The notes: generated from the letters alone by a model not told the origin. Positions 46,522-56,256 are shown, counted from the first letter of the stretch. The stretch is DNA of 64,000 nucleotides from Bacteroides sp. (GCA_021202275.1 JAJQDI010000009.1:186001-250000); one strand, 5' to 3'. Numbers and translations: made by a program.

Positions 46522-46644
46522 AGACAGAAGAACAAAAGAACATAATAGAGTTATAAGTTTTAAGTTATGGTTCATCACTTGCAAATGCATGGGATTCCAC
46601 ATATATATTCTCTATTCTTCATCTGTTCTTTTGTTCTTCTGTCT
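46522..46644 (+). mobile_element. MITE-like element, copy 1 (123 bp)
   Basis: Terminal inverted repeats start AGACAGAAGAACAAAAGAAC (46522) and end GTTCTTTTGTTCTTCTGTCT (46644). The roughly 80-bp core contains TTATAAGTTTTAAGTTATGG and ATATATATTCTCT. No gene inside. Three other copies lie at 50617, 52270 and 57072. Confidence 0.8.
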
Positions 46645-46830
46645 AATATAATAAAAAACCTGTCCAATGAAATAAATCTTAAATCCCTTAACCCTTTATT
46701 TCCCAACCACATAGCTACTCATCACCCACAATCCCATCCTATATACCATCTTCCGGGAGAGTTATTTTCCTTTTTCACATGTTTTTAGGAAAAATTCATC
46801 CGTACATCACCTTTCTTGCTCATTTTTTTG

Positions 46831-46838
46831 TAATTTTG
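46831..46838 (+). promoter_or_regulatory. -7 box of pyrG
   Basis: TAATTTTG matches TAnnTTTG, 109 bases before the GTG start at 46948, leaving a long leader. Confidence 0.55.
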
Positions 46839-46947
46839 CGCCTTTTGAGAGGGAAAGGAAGGAAGCAACCTTATACAGGCTCCCGACCGATCCTTTTCCG
46901 GTCTATCATACGACAAGTCATTACTTAACAATAAAACAGTATCAGCT

Positions 46948-48552
46948 GTGGGAGAAACAAAGTATATTTTCGTCACCGGTGGTGTAGCCTCTTCTCTGGG
47001 AAAAGGTATCATCTCATCCTCCATCGGTAAATTGCTACAGGCAAGAGGTTACAAAGTCACTATCCAGAAATTCGACCCCTACATCAATATCGACCCGGGA
47101 ACCCTCAATCCTTATGAACACGGAGAATGTTACGTAACCGTAGACGGTCACGAGGCCGACCTGGATCTGGGCCATTACGAACGCTTTCTGAGCATCCAGA
47201 CCACCAAATCCAACAACATCACTACCGGACGGATCTACAAAAGTGTGATCGACAAAGAGCGTCGCGGAGATTTTCTGGGCAAGACCATCCAGGTGATCCC
47301 GCACATCACCGACGAGATCAAACGGAACGTGAAACTGCTGGGCAGCAAATACAAATTTGACTTTGTGATCACAGAGATCGGAGGCACCGTAGGAGACATC
47401 GAATCACTCCCCTACCTCGAAAGCATCCGGCAGCTCAAATGGGAACTCGGACAAAATGCGTTGTGTGTACACCTGACCTACGTTCCTTTCCTGGCCGCGG
47501 CCAAAGAGCTGAAGACCAAGCCCACCCAGCACTCGGTGAAAGAACTACAGTCGCTGGGCGTACAGCCCGATATCCTGGTGCTGCGTACGGAACACGACCT
47601 GAATGCCAACCTGCGCAAAAAAGTGGCTCTGTTCTGTAACGTTGTTGAGAAAGCAGTGGTACAATCCATTGATGCCTCTACCATATACGAAGTGCCCCTG
47701 TTGATGCAGGAGCAGGGACTGGACGAGACCATCCTCGAAAAGATGGGATTGCCCGTTGGTGAACGTCCGGCACTGGGACCCTGGAAAGAGTTCCTCAACC
47801 GCCGGGCAAATGCTACTGAAGAAGTGACGATCGCCCTGGTAGGTAAATACGTAGAATTGCAGGATGCCTATAAGTCCATCCTGGAATCCCTCTCACAGGC
47901 GGCGACCTACAACGACCGGAAGCTGAAGATCGAATATGTACAGTCTGAAGACCTCACGCCGGAAAATGTGGCACAGAGTCTGGGACACGCAGACGGTGTG
48001 GTGATCTGTCCGGGCTTCGGTTCGCGCGGTGTGGAAGGGAAATTCGTCGCTGCCCGTTATACACGTGAGAACAACATTCCCACATTCGGTATCTGCCTGG
48101 GTATGCAGTGCATGGCCATTGAGTTCGCACGCAACGTACTCGGACTGAAAGACGCTCACTCGGTAGAGATGAACGAAAAAACGAAGAACAACGTGATCGA
48201 CCTGATGGAGGAGCAGAAAGCTGTGACCGACATGGGAGGCACCATGCGTCTGGGAGCTTACGAATGTGTACTCCGCCCGGGCTCTAAGGCGGGCGAAGCC
48301 TACGGTCAGGAGCATATTCAGGAACGCCACCGCCACCGCTACGAATTCAACAACGCATACCGCGACGCTTTCGAGAATGCCGGTATGAAATGTGTGGGGG
48401 TCAATCCGGAATCGGACCTGGTAGAGATCGTGGAGATACCCGGACTCAAATGGTACATCGGTACACAGTTCCATCCGGAATACAGCAGTACGGTACTTAA
48501 CCCTCATCCGTTGTTTATCTCATTTATCAAAGCAGCCATACAACCCAAGTAG
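46948..48552 (+). CDS. pyrG: CTP synthase
   Basis: A 534-residue cytoplasmic enzyme making CTP from UTP with glutamine and ATP. The start is a GTG, chosen because the conserved N-terminus GETKYIFVTGGVASSLGKG begins there. The synthetase domain (1-270) has the P-loop GKGIISSSIGKLL, FDPYINIDPGTLNPYEHGE and GGTVGDIES. The glutaminase domain carries the triad Cys383 (GICLGMQ), His509 and Glu511 (FHPEYSST). yidC follows 116 bp downstream on the same strand, an order common in Bacteroidales. Confidence 0.97.
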   Translation: MGETKYIFVTGGVASSLGKGIISSSIGKLLQARGYKVTIQKFDPYINIDPGTLNPYEHGECYVTVDGHEADLDLGHYERFLSIQTTKSNNITTGRIYKSVIDKERRGDFLGKTIQVIPHITDEIKRNVKLLGSKYKFDFVITEIGGTVGDIESLPYLESIRQLKWELGQNALCVHLTYVPFLAAAKELKTKPTQHSVKELQSLGVQPDILVLRTEHDLNANLRKKVALFCNVVEKAVVQSIDASTIYEVPLLMQEQGLDETILEKMGLPVGERPALGPWKEFLNRRANATEEVTIALVGKYVELQDAYKSILESLSQAATYNDRKLKIEYVQSEDLTPENVAQSLGHADGVVICPGFGSRGVEGKFVAARYTRENNIPTFGICLGMQCMAIEFARNVLGLKDAHSVEMNEKTKNNVIDLMEEQKAVTDMGGTMRLGAYECVLRPGSKAGEAYGQEHIQERHRHRYEFNNAYRDAFENAGMKCVGVNPESDLVEIVEIPGLKWYIGTQFHPEYSSTVLNPHPLFISFIKAAIQPK

Positions 48553-48668
48553 ATAAGAATATAAATTAGAACGTAAAAGCGGACCGACTACCTGGTTCCG
48601 ACAGAGGCAAGCGGCCTTCGTGTCTGAACATCCCGGGTCGCCAACCCGCATTTCGTAAATCATCTGAT

Positions 48669-50531
48669 ATGGATAAAAATACCATTACCGCATTTGTGCT
48701 CATCGGTCTGTTGCTGATCGGCTTTAGCTATTTCAGCCGTCCGAGTGCTGAACAGATCGCTGCCGTGCAGCACTACAACGACTCCATTGCTGCCGTATAT
48801 CAACAGGAAGAGGCGGCACGTGAGAAACTGAGTGCCGCACTGGCCAATGAAAAACCGCAGGCAGGTAGCGACTCCACCGCTCTTTTCTTCGCGGCCTCAG
48901 CAGGCACCGAACAGATCGTGACTTTAGGGAACAGCGTACTGGAACTGAAACTCACTACCTTCGGCGGGCGACCCTCTTCTGTGATCCTGAAAGATTACAA
49001 CGACCAGCAGGGCAATCCGCTGGAACTGTTCAACCAGAAGGAGACGGAGTTCAACTTCAATTTCTACAACAGAGAAGGGATCTTCGGAACAGAGAATTAC
49101 TACTTCGAAATAGTTGATCCTACCCCCACAAGCGTTACCCTGCGTCTGGTGGCAGACAGTACCAGTCATATCGACTTCAACTACGCCCTGCAACCGGAAA
49201 GCTATCTGGTAGACTTTACCATCCAGGCCACAGGGATGTCAAACAAGCTATTGGCCAACACACGCCATGTAGAGATCGAATGGTCGCAACAGTCACGCCA
49301 GCAGGAGAAAGGATTCACCTATGAGAATCGTCTGTCCAAGTTGTATTACAAAAACGCGGGCAATAGCACAGACAACCTCTCGGAAGGCAAAGCCGAGGAA
49401 AAATCCCTGGCACAGGATCTGGACTGGATCGGTTTCAAGAACCAGTTCTTCTCTTCCGTATTCATCGCCGACCAGGATTTCCAGCAGGCCACGGTTACCT
49501 CCCTGCCGCAACAGCGGGAAAGCGGATACATCAAGTTCTACGCGGCGGAGATGAACACCTTCTTCGATCCCACCGGGGAGCAGGCGACTTCCATGCACTT
49601 CTACTTCGGTCCCAACCACTACAAGACACTGAAATCGTTCGACAAAGGCAAATCCCGCGCAGACAGGTGGGAGCTGGACAATCTGGTCTATCTGGGATGG
49701 CCCGGCGTACGCTGGATCAACAAGATCATCACCATCAATGTATTCGACTGGCTCAGCAGCTGGGGATTGCATATGGGGCTTGTACTGCTTATCCTTACCA
49801 TCTTAGTAAAGATCGCCGTATTCCCTGCTACCTGGAAGACCTATATGTCTTCTGCCAAGATGCGGGTACTGAAACCCCAGATAGATGAAATCAATCAGAA
49901 GTATCCCAAACAGGAAGACGCGATGAAGAAGCAACAGGAGGTCATGGGACTCTACAGCCAGTACGGGGTGAGCCCGATGGGTGGTTGCCTGCCGATGCTG
50001 CTACAGTTCCCGATCCTGATGGCGCTCTTTATGTTCGTACCCAGTGCCATCGAGTTGCGTCAGCAAAGTTTCCTGTGGGCAGACGACCTGTCTACTTACG
50101 ACGCGTTTATCACTTTCCCGTTCAGCATTCCTTTCCTGGGAAGCCACCTGAGTCTCTTCTGCGTGTTGATGACTGTAACCAACATCCTCAACACCCGCTA
50201 TACCATGGCACAGCAGGACAACGGTGCTCAGCCACAGATGGCAGCCATGAAATGGATGATGTACTTCATGCCGGTCATGTTCCTGTTCATCCTGAACGAG
50301 TTCCCTTCCGGACTGAACTACTATTACTTCATCTCTACCCTGATCAGTGTGATCACCATGATCGTATTGCGCAGGACTACAGATGAGAACAAACTCCTGG
50401 CTGAACTGGAAGCACGGCGCGCGGCGCGTCCTCAGAAGAAAAAATCCGGTTTCGCAGCCCGCCTGGAAGCCATGCAGAAAGAACAGGAACGTCTGATGCA
50501 GGAACGCAACAAACAGCAGGGGAAGAAATGA
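48669..50531 (+). CDS. yidC: Membrane protein insertase YidC
   Basis: A 620-residue inner-membrane insertase that places membrane proteins with or without SecYEG. An N-terminal helix ([17 protein letters not shown]) is followed by the large periplasmic beta-sandwich domain (to about residue 350). The conserved insertase core then has [61 protein letters not shown], and [20 protein letters not shown]. The C-terminal tail is basic, as expected for ribosome contact. Length is normal for the Gram-negative type. Confidence 0.97.
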   Translation: MDKNTITAFVLIGLLLIGFSYFSRPSAEQIAAVQHYNDSIAAVYQQEEAAREKLSAALANEKPQAGSDSTALFFAASAGTEQIVTLGNSVLELKLTTFGGRPSSVILKDYNDQQGNPLELFNQKETEFNFNFYNREGIFGTENYYFEIVDPTPTSVTLRLVADSTSHIDFNYALQPESYLVDFTIQATGMSNKLLANTRHVEIEWSQQSRQQEKGFTYENRLSKLYYKNAGNSTDNLSEGKAEEKSLAQDLDWIGFKNQFFSSVFIADQDFQQATVTSLPQQRESGYIKFYAAEMNTFFDPTGEQATSMHFYFGPNHYKTLKSFDKGKSRADRWELDNLVYLGWPGVRWINKIITINVFDWLSSWGLHMGLVLLILTILVKIAVFPATWKTYMSSAKMRVLKPQIDEINQKYPKQEDAMKKQQEVMGLYSQYGVSPMGGCLPMLLQFPILMALFMFVPSAIELRQQSFLWADDLSTYDAFITFPFSIPFLGSHLSLFCVLMTVTNILNTRYTMAQQDNGAQPQMAAMKWMMYFMPVMFLFILNEFPSGLNYYYFISTLISVITMIVLRRTTDENKLLAELEARRAARPQKKKSGFAARLEAMQKEQERLMQERNKQQGKK

Positions 50532-50543
50532 TCAAATAAAGAG

Positions 50544-50616
50544 ATTTACGATTGGACGATTGACGATTTACGATTGAGATGACTCTTTATTGGATGGGAC
50601 AGGTTTTCTTTTTATC
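50544..50616 (+). repeat. Left arm of a long inverted repeat
   Basis: ATTTACGATTGGACGATTG... through GATGGGACAGG and TTTTCTTTTTATC reappears almost unchanged on the opposite strand at 52392-52464. With the MITE ends the arms are about 95 bp and bracket the quinone oxidoreductase gene. Confidence 0.8.
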
Positions 50617-50745
50617 AGACAGAAGAACAAAAGAACATAAGAGAGTTTTAAGTGATAAGTTTAAAAATATGACTCATTACTTGTAAATACATGTGGTTCT
50701 ACACATATATTCTCTTTCTTCATCTGTTCTTTTGTTCTTCTGTCT
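50617..50745 (+). mobile_element. MITE-like element, copy 2 (129 bp)
   Basis: Ends AGACAGAAGAACAAAAGAAC and GTTCTTTTGTTCTTCTGTCT are identical to copy 1. The core has TTTTAAGTGATAAG and TACACATATATTCTCTTTC. No gene inside. Confidence 0.8.
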
Positions 50746-50844
50746 ATTTTTCAGACAAAAGAATAAAAGGAATACCTCTCTCACGGAAACCCAATTCTGA
50801 ATCTCTCTCTACAAATAATTTATTTTCTGAGAATACATTGTATG

Positions 50845-50903
50845 TTCAACGTTCCTCAGTGTTACTCATCAGATAATGGTCATGACCGCAGGGAATAATC
50901 GTA
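50845..50903 (+). repeat. GGTCATGACC-type dispersed repeat, copy a
   Basis: TTCAACGTTCCTCAGTG...ATCAGATAATGGTCATGACCGCAGGGAATAATCGTA (in pieces). A diverged second copy follows at 50936-50975 and a third lies inverted at 46388-46443. Confidence 0.6.
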
Positions 50904-50935
50904 CATCATAAATCGTCAACGTTCCTTGATGTTAA

Positions 50936-50975
50936 TAATCAAATAAGGGGTCATGACCAAAGGGAGTAAATCGTA
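50936..50975 (+). repeat. GGTCATGACC-type dispersed repeat, copy b
   Basis: TCAACGTTCCTTGATG...ATAAGGGGTCATGACC, a tandem diverged copy of the element at 50845. The rest of 50976-51216 holds AATCGTAAATC tracts and a broken REP end CGCGTCTCTACA; no gene is seen. Confidence 0.55.
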
Positions 50976-51216
50976 AATCTCTCCGCGTCTCTACAGGTAG
51001 ATGTTAACATTGATCTATTTGTATTTTAAATCGTACATCGTAAATCCGCAAATCTTTTTTATTTTCTGCCTTTCATAAACATATTTTGTTTTTCACGGTT
51101 TATATAATGATTTTGGAAACAATCCGCTCCCTCACCGGAACGACTGGCCCGAAACATGGTCCATCCGCCACCGGAACAAAGAGCAAACCCTGTATGCTAT
51201 ACCTAAACCTTACAAT

Positions 51217-52155
51217 ATGAAAGCAATTAGATTGCACAGCTACAACGTGCCGGAAGGCTTATTCTACGAAGAGGCTCCCCTCCCCACCATCAACCCGGAT
51301 CAGGTACTGGTACGTATCTACGCCACCTCTGTCAATCACCTCGAAGTAGCCATCGCCCAGGGTAACATGCAGGGTTCCATGCCAGTGAACTTTCCCTGGA
51401 TCCCCGGATTCGACCTGGCGGGTGTCGTGGAGAAAACCGGAGAGAACGTACAGGACTTCACCCCCGGGCAGGAGGTATACGCCAAAACTATGGGAGGTAC
51501 CTATACAGAGTACATCGCATTGTCTGCGTCCGACCTGGCTCCCCGTCCTTCTACCCTCTCCTTTGTGGAATCGGCTTCCGTTCCCCATGTCAGCCTGACG
51601 GCCTGGCGGGCTCTCTACGAACACGGGCAATTGCAGAGCGGACAGAAAGTCCTGATCCACGGTGCAGCAGGTAGTGTAGGTAGCTTCGCCGTGCAGTTTG
51701 CCAAGAACAGCGGAGCGTTTGTATATGCCACAGCCAACGCTCACGACCGGAATTTCCTGGCCCATCTGCATGCCGACGAGTTTATTGATTACAAAAACGA
51801 AGACTTCACCACCATCGTCAGAGACGTGGATCTGGTCATCGACTTGGTAGGAGGAGAGACACAACTAAAGTCCTACCATGTACTCAAAGAGAACGGCAGA
51901 TTGGTCACTACCACCGGACCGGCGAAAGGGGCAGACAACCCGGCTCATATCACCTTTATTCCTATGGTAGTGCATCCCGACGGGAACGCGTTGCGCGCCA
52001 TTGCCACACTGATCGAGCAGGGAAAAGTGATCTGTGACATCGCTCAGGTCTATCTCTTAGAGCAAACCAAACAGGCCTGGGCCACCTTCCTGCATCAAAC
52101 CCCGGAATCCCAGAAATTCACACACGGAAAGATCATTCTGGATATACACCCCTGA
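51217..52155 (+). CDS. Zinc-free MDR quinone oxidoreductase
   Basis: A 312-residue NADP(H)-dependent medium-chain dehydrogenase/reductase of the quinone oxidoreductase (zeta-crystallin-like) type. The N-terminal GroES-like domain has PTINPDQVLVRIYATSVNHLEVAIAQG and FPWIPGFDLAGVVEKTG. The Rossmann fold has the nucleotide motif VLIHGAAGSVGSFAVQFAK and DLVIDLVGG. Structural zinc Cys residues are absent, as in quinone reductases. It probably protects against quinones or reactive enones. The gene sits alone between inverted repeat arms (50544-50640 and 52371-52464), which is unusual. Confidence 0.9.
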   Translation: MKAIRLHSYNVPEGLFYEEAPLPTINPDQVLVRIYATSVNHLEVAIAQGNMQGSMPVNFPWIPGFDLAGVVEKTGENVQDFTPGQEVYAKTMGGTYTEYIALSASDLAPRPSTLSFVESASVPHVSLTAWRALYEHGQLQSGQKVLIHGAAGSVGSFAVQFAKNSGAFVYATANAHDRNFLAHLHADEFIDYKNEDFTTIVRDVDLVIDLVGGETQLKSYHVLKENGRLVTTTGPAKGADNPAHITFIPMVVHPDGNALRAIATLIEQGKVICDIAQVYLLEQTKQAWATFLHQTPESQKFTHGKIILDIHP

Positions 52156-52224
52156 AAAGATTTACGATTTGACGATTTACGATGTACGATTGAAAATACA
52201 CATAGATCAACGTTAACATCCACT

Positions 52225-52253
52225 TGTAGAGATGCACGGCGTGCGTCTACGCG
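52225..52253 (+). repeat. REP-like hairpin repeat, copy 4
   Basis: TGTAGAGATGCACGGC...GTGCGTCTACGCG, two or three changes from copy 1, 16 bases before MITE copy 3. Confidence 0.75.
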
Positions 52254-52269
52254 ATATACCTATTTTTTC

Positions 52270-52391
52270 AGACAGAAAAACAAGAGAACAGATACAAGTT
52301 ATAAGTTTTAAGATATAGCTTATTACTGATAAATACATGTGATTCTACACATATATTCTCTTTCTTCATCTGTTCTTTTGTTCTTCTGTCT
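52270..52391 (+). mobile_element. MITE-like element, copy 3 (122 bp)
   Basis: Left end AGACAGAAAAACAAGAGAAC (two changes), right end GTTCTTTTGTTCTTCTGTCT. The core matches copy 2 in the same orientation (ACATATATTCTCTTTCTTC). Confidence 0.8.
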
Positions 52392-52464
52392 GATAAAAAG
52401 AAAACCTGTCCCATCCAATAAAGAGTCATCTCAATCATAAATCGTCAATCGTCCAATCGTAAAT
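52392..52464 (-). repeat. Right arm of the long inverted repeat
   Basis: Reverse complement of 50544-50616 with about one mismatch, directly next to the right end of MITE copy 3. Confidence 0.8.
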
Positions 52465-52469
52465 TTCTT

Positions 52470-52477
52470 TATCTTTG
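52470..52477 (+). promoter_or_regulatory. -7 box of the S9 peptidase gene
   Basis: TATCTTTG matches TAnnTTTG, 47 bases before the ATG at 52525 and immediately after the inverted repeat arm. Confidence 0.6.
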
Positions 52478-52524
52478 CACACAGAAACAACCAAACAGAC
52501 AAAAACCTTCAATCAAGTATTCAC

Positions 52525-54615
52525 ATGATGACGAAATCAGTAAAATGGATGATGATGACAGCAACCCTGGCACTGGCCTCCTGCGCAACGCAGGAATCGG
52601 GAAAGAAAGAACCGGCACTGATCGAAAAGACACAGCTTACGATCCCTGACCGGCGAATGACTCCGGAAGCTTTGTGGGCCTTCGGACGGATCGGCGGTGT
52701 AGCAGTCTCTCCCGACTCCAAACAGATCCTCTATTCGGTAGCCTATTACAGCATACCCGAAAACCGCAGCAACCGGGAACTCTTTGTTATGAATGCCGAC
52801 GGCAGCAACAACAGACAAATCACCCGCACCCCCTACTCCGTGAACGAGGCCACCTGGTACAAAGGAGGCAGTAAGATCGCTTACCTGAGCAACGAAAGCG
52901 GAAGCAGCCAGCTGTGGGAGATGAATCCCGACGGTACAGGCAAAAAGCGACTTTCCGACTACGAAGGAGATATCGAAGGATTTGCTTTCTCTCCGGACGA
53001 GAGCAAGATCCTGTTTATCGCACAGGTGAAAACCGTGGCCTCTACCTTAGACAAATACCCCGACCTGCCCAAGTCTACTGGCATTGTAGTGAATGACCTG
53101 ATGTACAAACACTGGGACGAATGGGTGACTACCGCTCCTCATCCTTTTGTGGCAGATTTCCGCAACGATCAGTTGGCAAACATCACCGACCTGCTGGAAG
53201 GTGAGCCCTACGAAAGCCCGATGAAGCCCTTCGGAGGTATCGAACAACTGGCCTGGAGCACCGGATCAGACCAGATCGCTTATACATGCCGCAAGAAGAC
53301 CGGCTTGGAATATGCCCTATCTACCAATTCCGATATCTATGTATACGACCTGACCAGCCGGCAGACCACCAACCTCACCGAAGGCATGATGGGGTATGAT
53401 ACCAACCCCTCCTACTCGCCCGACGGGAAATACACCGCCTGGCTGAGCATGGAGCGCGACGGATATGAGGCCGACTGGAACCGCCTCTTCGTGATGGACC
53501 TGGAAACGGGAGAAAAACGCTTTGTCAGCCGGGAGTTCGACTCCAACGTAGACGATTACTGCTGGAGCAGCGATGGCAGCACCATTTATTTCACCGGGGT
53601 ATGGCACGGATGTTCCCAACTCTATGCCGCGGATGTAGAAACCGCAACGGTACGTACACTCACCGAAGGGACTCACGACTATGCTTCCGTTGCGATCTGT
53701 GGCGACCGTCTGATTGCCAAACGCCACTCCATGAGCATGGCAGACGAGATCTTCTCAGTAGCCCCGGACGGCAACGCAGAGCAGCTTACCTTTGAAAATA
53801 AGAACCTGTACGACCAATTGGATATGGGACGTGTGGAAGAGCGCTGGATGAAGACCACCGATGGCAAAGAGATGCTGACCTGGGTGATCTATCCTCCGGG
53901 ATTCGATCCGTCGAAAAAATACCCGACCCTGCTTTTCTGTGTGGGCGGACCTCAAAGCCCGGTGAGCCAGTTCTGGTCTTACCGATGGAATTTCCAGATC
54001 ATGGCGGCCAACGACTACATCATCGTTGCCCCCAATCGCCGCGGACTCCCCGGATTCGGGCTGGAATGGAACGAACAGATCAGCGGCGACTACGGCGGTC
54101 AGTGTATGCGTGACTATTTCACAGCTATCGACGAGATGGCCAAAGAACCTTTTGTAGATGAAGATCGCCTCGGCTGTGTAGGCGCGAGCTTCGGCGGATT
54201 CTCTGTATACTGGCTGGCCGGACATCACAACAAACGGTTCAAAGCATTTATTGCCCACGACGGCATCTTCAACATGGAAATGCAATACGTAGAGACCGAA
54301 GAGATGTGGTTTGCCAACTGGGACATGGGTGGCCCCTACTGGGACAAGAGTAACCAGGTGGCACAACGCACCTTTGCCAACTCTCCTCACCTCTTCGTCG
54401 ACAAATGGGATACACCCATCCTCTGCATACACAGAGAAAAAGACTATCGCATCCTGGCCAACCAGACCATGGCGGCTTTCAATGCCGCTGTCCTGCGCGG
54501 AGTACCTGCCGAACTATTGATCTTCCCGGATGAAAACCACTGGGTACTCAAACCACAGAACGGTATCCTCTGGCAACGCACCTATTTCGACTGGTTGGAT
54601 AAGTGGCTGAAATAA
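52525..54615 (+). CDS. S9 family dipeptidyl/acylaminoacyl peptidase lipoprotein
   Basis: A 696-residue serine peptidase of family S9 (prolyl oligopeptidase superfamily), similar in layout to bacterial DPP5-like enzymes. The signal peptide ends in LASC, so it is a likely lipoprotein of the periplasm. Residues about 45-420 form a WD-like (TolB-type) propeller (GGVAVSPDSKQILYSVAYY, SVNEATWYKGGSKIAYLS, NPSYSPDGKYTAWLSMERDG). The C-terminal alpha/beta hydrolase has the triad Ser555 (GASFGG), Asp640 (HREKDYRI) and His672 (DENHWVL). It probably trims peptides taken up for growth. It has its own promoter and a hairpin downstream. Confidence 0.93.
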   Translation: MMTKSVKWMMMTATLALASCATQESGKKEPALIEKTQLTIPDRRMTPEALWAFGRIGGVAVSPDSKQILYSVAYYSIPENRSNRELFVMNADGSNNRQITRTPYSVNEATWYKGGSKIAYLSNESGSSQLWEMNPDGTGKKRLSDYEGDIEGFAFSPDESKILFIAQVKTVASTLDKYPDLPKSTGIVVNDLMYKHWDEWVTTAPHPFVADFRNDQLANITDLLEGEPYESPMKPFGGIEQLAWSTGSDQIAYTCRKKTGLEYALSTNSDIYVYDLTSRQTTNLTEGMMGYDTNPSYSPDGKYTAWLSMERDGYEADWNRLFVMDLETGEKRFVSREFDSNVDDYCWSSDGSTIYFTGVWHGCSQLYAADVETATVRTLTEGTHDYASVAICGDRLIAKRHSMSMADEIFSVAPDGNAEQLTFENKNLYDQLDMGRVEERWMKTTDGKEMLTWVIYPPGFDPSKKYPTLLFCVGGPQSPVSQFWSYRWNFQIMAANDYIIVAPNRRGLPGFGLEWNEQISGDYGGQCMRDYFTAIDEMAKEPFVDEDRLGCVGASFGGFSVYWLAGHHNKRFKAFIAHDGIFNMEMQYVETEEMWFANWDMGGPYWDKSNQVAQRTFANSPHLFVDKWDTPILCIHREKDYRILANQTMAAFNAAVLRGVPAELLIFPDENHWVLKPQNGILWQRTYFDWLDKWLK

Positions 54616-54635
54616 ATACATTTGTTTCAAATCCG

Positions 54636-54668
54636 GTAAGCCTCTGCAATTGATTTGCAGAGGCTTAC
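54636..54668 (+). terminator. Hairpin after the S9 peptidase gene
   Basis: GTAAGCCTCTGCAA and TTGCAGAGGCTTAC form a perfect 14-bp stem with a 5-base loop, followed by TGTTTA. It lies 21 bases after the stop codon. Confidence 0.75.
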
Positions 54669-54690
54669 TGTTTAAAAAGGATACACTACC

Positions 54691-54901
54691 GGACTTTTAC
54701 CCGGAGAACTCCGGTAAAAGAAAAAGAGAACTTCGCCTCTTTACCTGTGGAGACCCGGATCTCCAGGAGATGGACACCCGGGTGTCCCATAGGTGGAGAC
54801 CCGGGTCTCCATACATATAACTCCGGAGCTTTACAGATACAACTCCGAGACCCTGTAGGTAAAACTCCGGAGTTGTACAGGTAGAAGTCCAGAGTTGGCT
54901 G
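54691..54901. repeat. 22-bp tandem palindromic array (about nine units)
   Basis: Successive units of about 22-23 bp share a palindromic centre: TTTTACCCGGAGAACTCCGG, GGAGACCCGGATCTCC, GGACACCCGGGTGTCC, GGAGACCCGGGTCTCC, AACTCCGGAGCTTTAC, AACTCCGAGACCCTG, AACTCCGGAGTTGTAC, AAGTCCAGAGTTGG. The period is not a multiple of three and no gene is supported inside. It lies between the S9 peptidase terminator and the ferredoxin-nitroreductase gene. Confidence 0.7.
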
Positions 54902-55142
54902 TGTCATACGCAGAAATGCTCATTTCCTGCTATTTCAGCAGAAGAAAATCCCTTTCTCAGAAGAACATCTCCTACTCCGGATTGTTATTTCTCCAAAACC
55001 GGCCCGTCACAAACGATGGACTATGGAGATTTTTGACTATTTTTACCAAAGATTCCGGCCTTGTTCACATCCATATACCGATCCCGGACAGTGAAGCCGG
55101 TCTTTATATGCTCTATGTTAACATGATACAACCCGATACGTT

Positions 55143-56006
55143 ATGGACTTTTCACTCACTGTAGACCATTCCACCTGCATCCGTTGCGGCAGATGTGTTA
55201 AAGTATGCCCGGCCTCTATTTTCAGTCTGCCCGACAAGAGGGCGCAGGTCGAACTGCATCACAAAGAAAACTGTATCCGCTGCGGACATTGCGCCGCCGT
55301 ATGCCCCACCTTCTCGGTAAAGCATTCGCTCTTTCCGCCTGAGAAGATCCATGCCATAGATCGTGACGGGTTACCCACACCCGAACAGATGATGTTGCTC
55401 ATCAAGTCGAGACGCTCCAACCAGGCCTTTTCCCATAAACCAGTGCCCGATCCCTGGTTCGACCTGATCCTGGAAGCCGCTCACCGTGCCCCCACTGCCA
55501 GCAACCAGCAGGAAATAGCATTTACATTAGTTACCGATCCGGAAAAGCTCAGACAGATCATCACCATCACTGCCGATGTATTCTCTGAGAAGATCAGGCG
55601 CGTCAATCATCCGGTAGTGGGTCCGTTGCTGCGAAAATTCGCCCCCCACATCTACACCCTGGCCAACCGCCTGAACGCACTGACAGAGATGGTACGCAAC
55701 GGCAAAGACCCGATCCTGCGGGGAGCCACTTCCCTGATACTGATCCACGCTCCCAAAGGAAGTCATTACGGAAGCGCGGACAGTAACCTGGCCTATCAGA
55801 ATGCTTCCCTGATGGCAGAAAGTCTCGGAGTCAGTCAGTTCTACACAGGATTTGTATGCAGGGCCATCGACGAAGACAAGAAAAAAAGGATCAATCACCT
55901 GCTGGGCATAGAAGGAGAGATACACGCAGGGATGGCCATGGGAATGCCTCAGTTCCACTATCCGAACTACATGGACAAGGAGGAGATCTCTGTAAGAAAG
56001 ATATAA
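55143..56006 (+). CDS. Ferredoxin-nitroreductase fusion
   Basis: A 287-residue protein. Residues 1-65 form a two-cluster ferredoxin (CIRCGRCVKVCP and CIRCGHCAAVCP). The rest is a nitroreductase-family flavin domain: IKSRRSNQAFSHKPVPDPWFDLILEAAHRAPTASNQQEIAF, then SLILIHAPKG and AYQNASLMAESLGVSQFYTGF. It probably takes electrons from ferredoxin to reduce nitro compounds or another acceptor in the cytoplasm. The ATG at 55143 is the first in frame near the Cys motifs. The gene stands alone, with the palindromic array upstream. Confidence 0.9.
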   Translation: MDFSLTVDHSTCIRCGRCVKVCPASIFSLPDKRAQVELHHKENCIRCGHCAAVCPTFSVKHSLFPPEKIHAIDRDGLPTPEQMMLLIKSRRSNQAFSHKPVPDPWFDLILEAAHRAPTASNQQEIAFTLVTDPEKLRQIITITADVFSEKIRRVNHPVVGPLLRKFAPHIYTLANRLNALTEMVRNGKDPILRGATSLILIHAPKGSHYGSADSNLAYQNASLMAESLGVSQFYTGFVCRAIDEDKKKRINHLLGIEGEIHAGMAMGMPQFHYPNYMDKEEISVRKI

Positions 56007-56213
56007 AAAAGTCCCGGAAACATCTTTCAGGCGGGACATATATTTTCCTGATGGAAGGATAAAGAGGTAATCCTGTGTGTGGTGAGATCCAAATGCAGGA
56101 AAAGGCCTTTACACCCATGACATTTTATCATCACAAACCAACGAAACGCGAACAAATTAATTACAAAATTTCAATTCAATCATTAAAAACACACATATTT
56201 TGTTAGAATTTTG

Positions 56214-56221
56214 TATTTTTG
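56214..56221 (+). promoter_or_regulatory. -7 box of the amidotransferase gene
   Basis: TATTTTTG matches TAnnTTTG, 35 bases before the ATG at 56257. Confidence 0.55.
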
Positions 56222-56256
56222 CAACAAATACAAAACTCTGACAAAACAAAGAAACA

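Noticed and set aside
54691..54901. CRISPR array
   Set aside because: Units are contiguous and diverged with no spacers, and no cas gene is present.
54686..54907. 73-codon minus-strand frame through the palindromic array
   Set aside because: The repeat period of 22-23 bp is not a multiple of three and the peptide shows no repeat or family.
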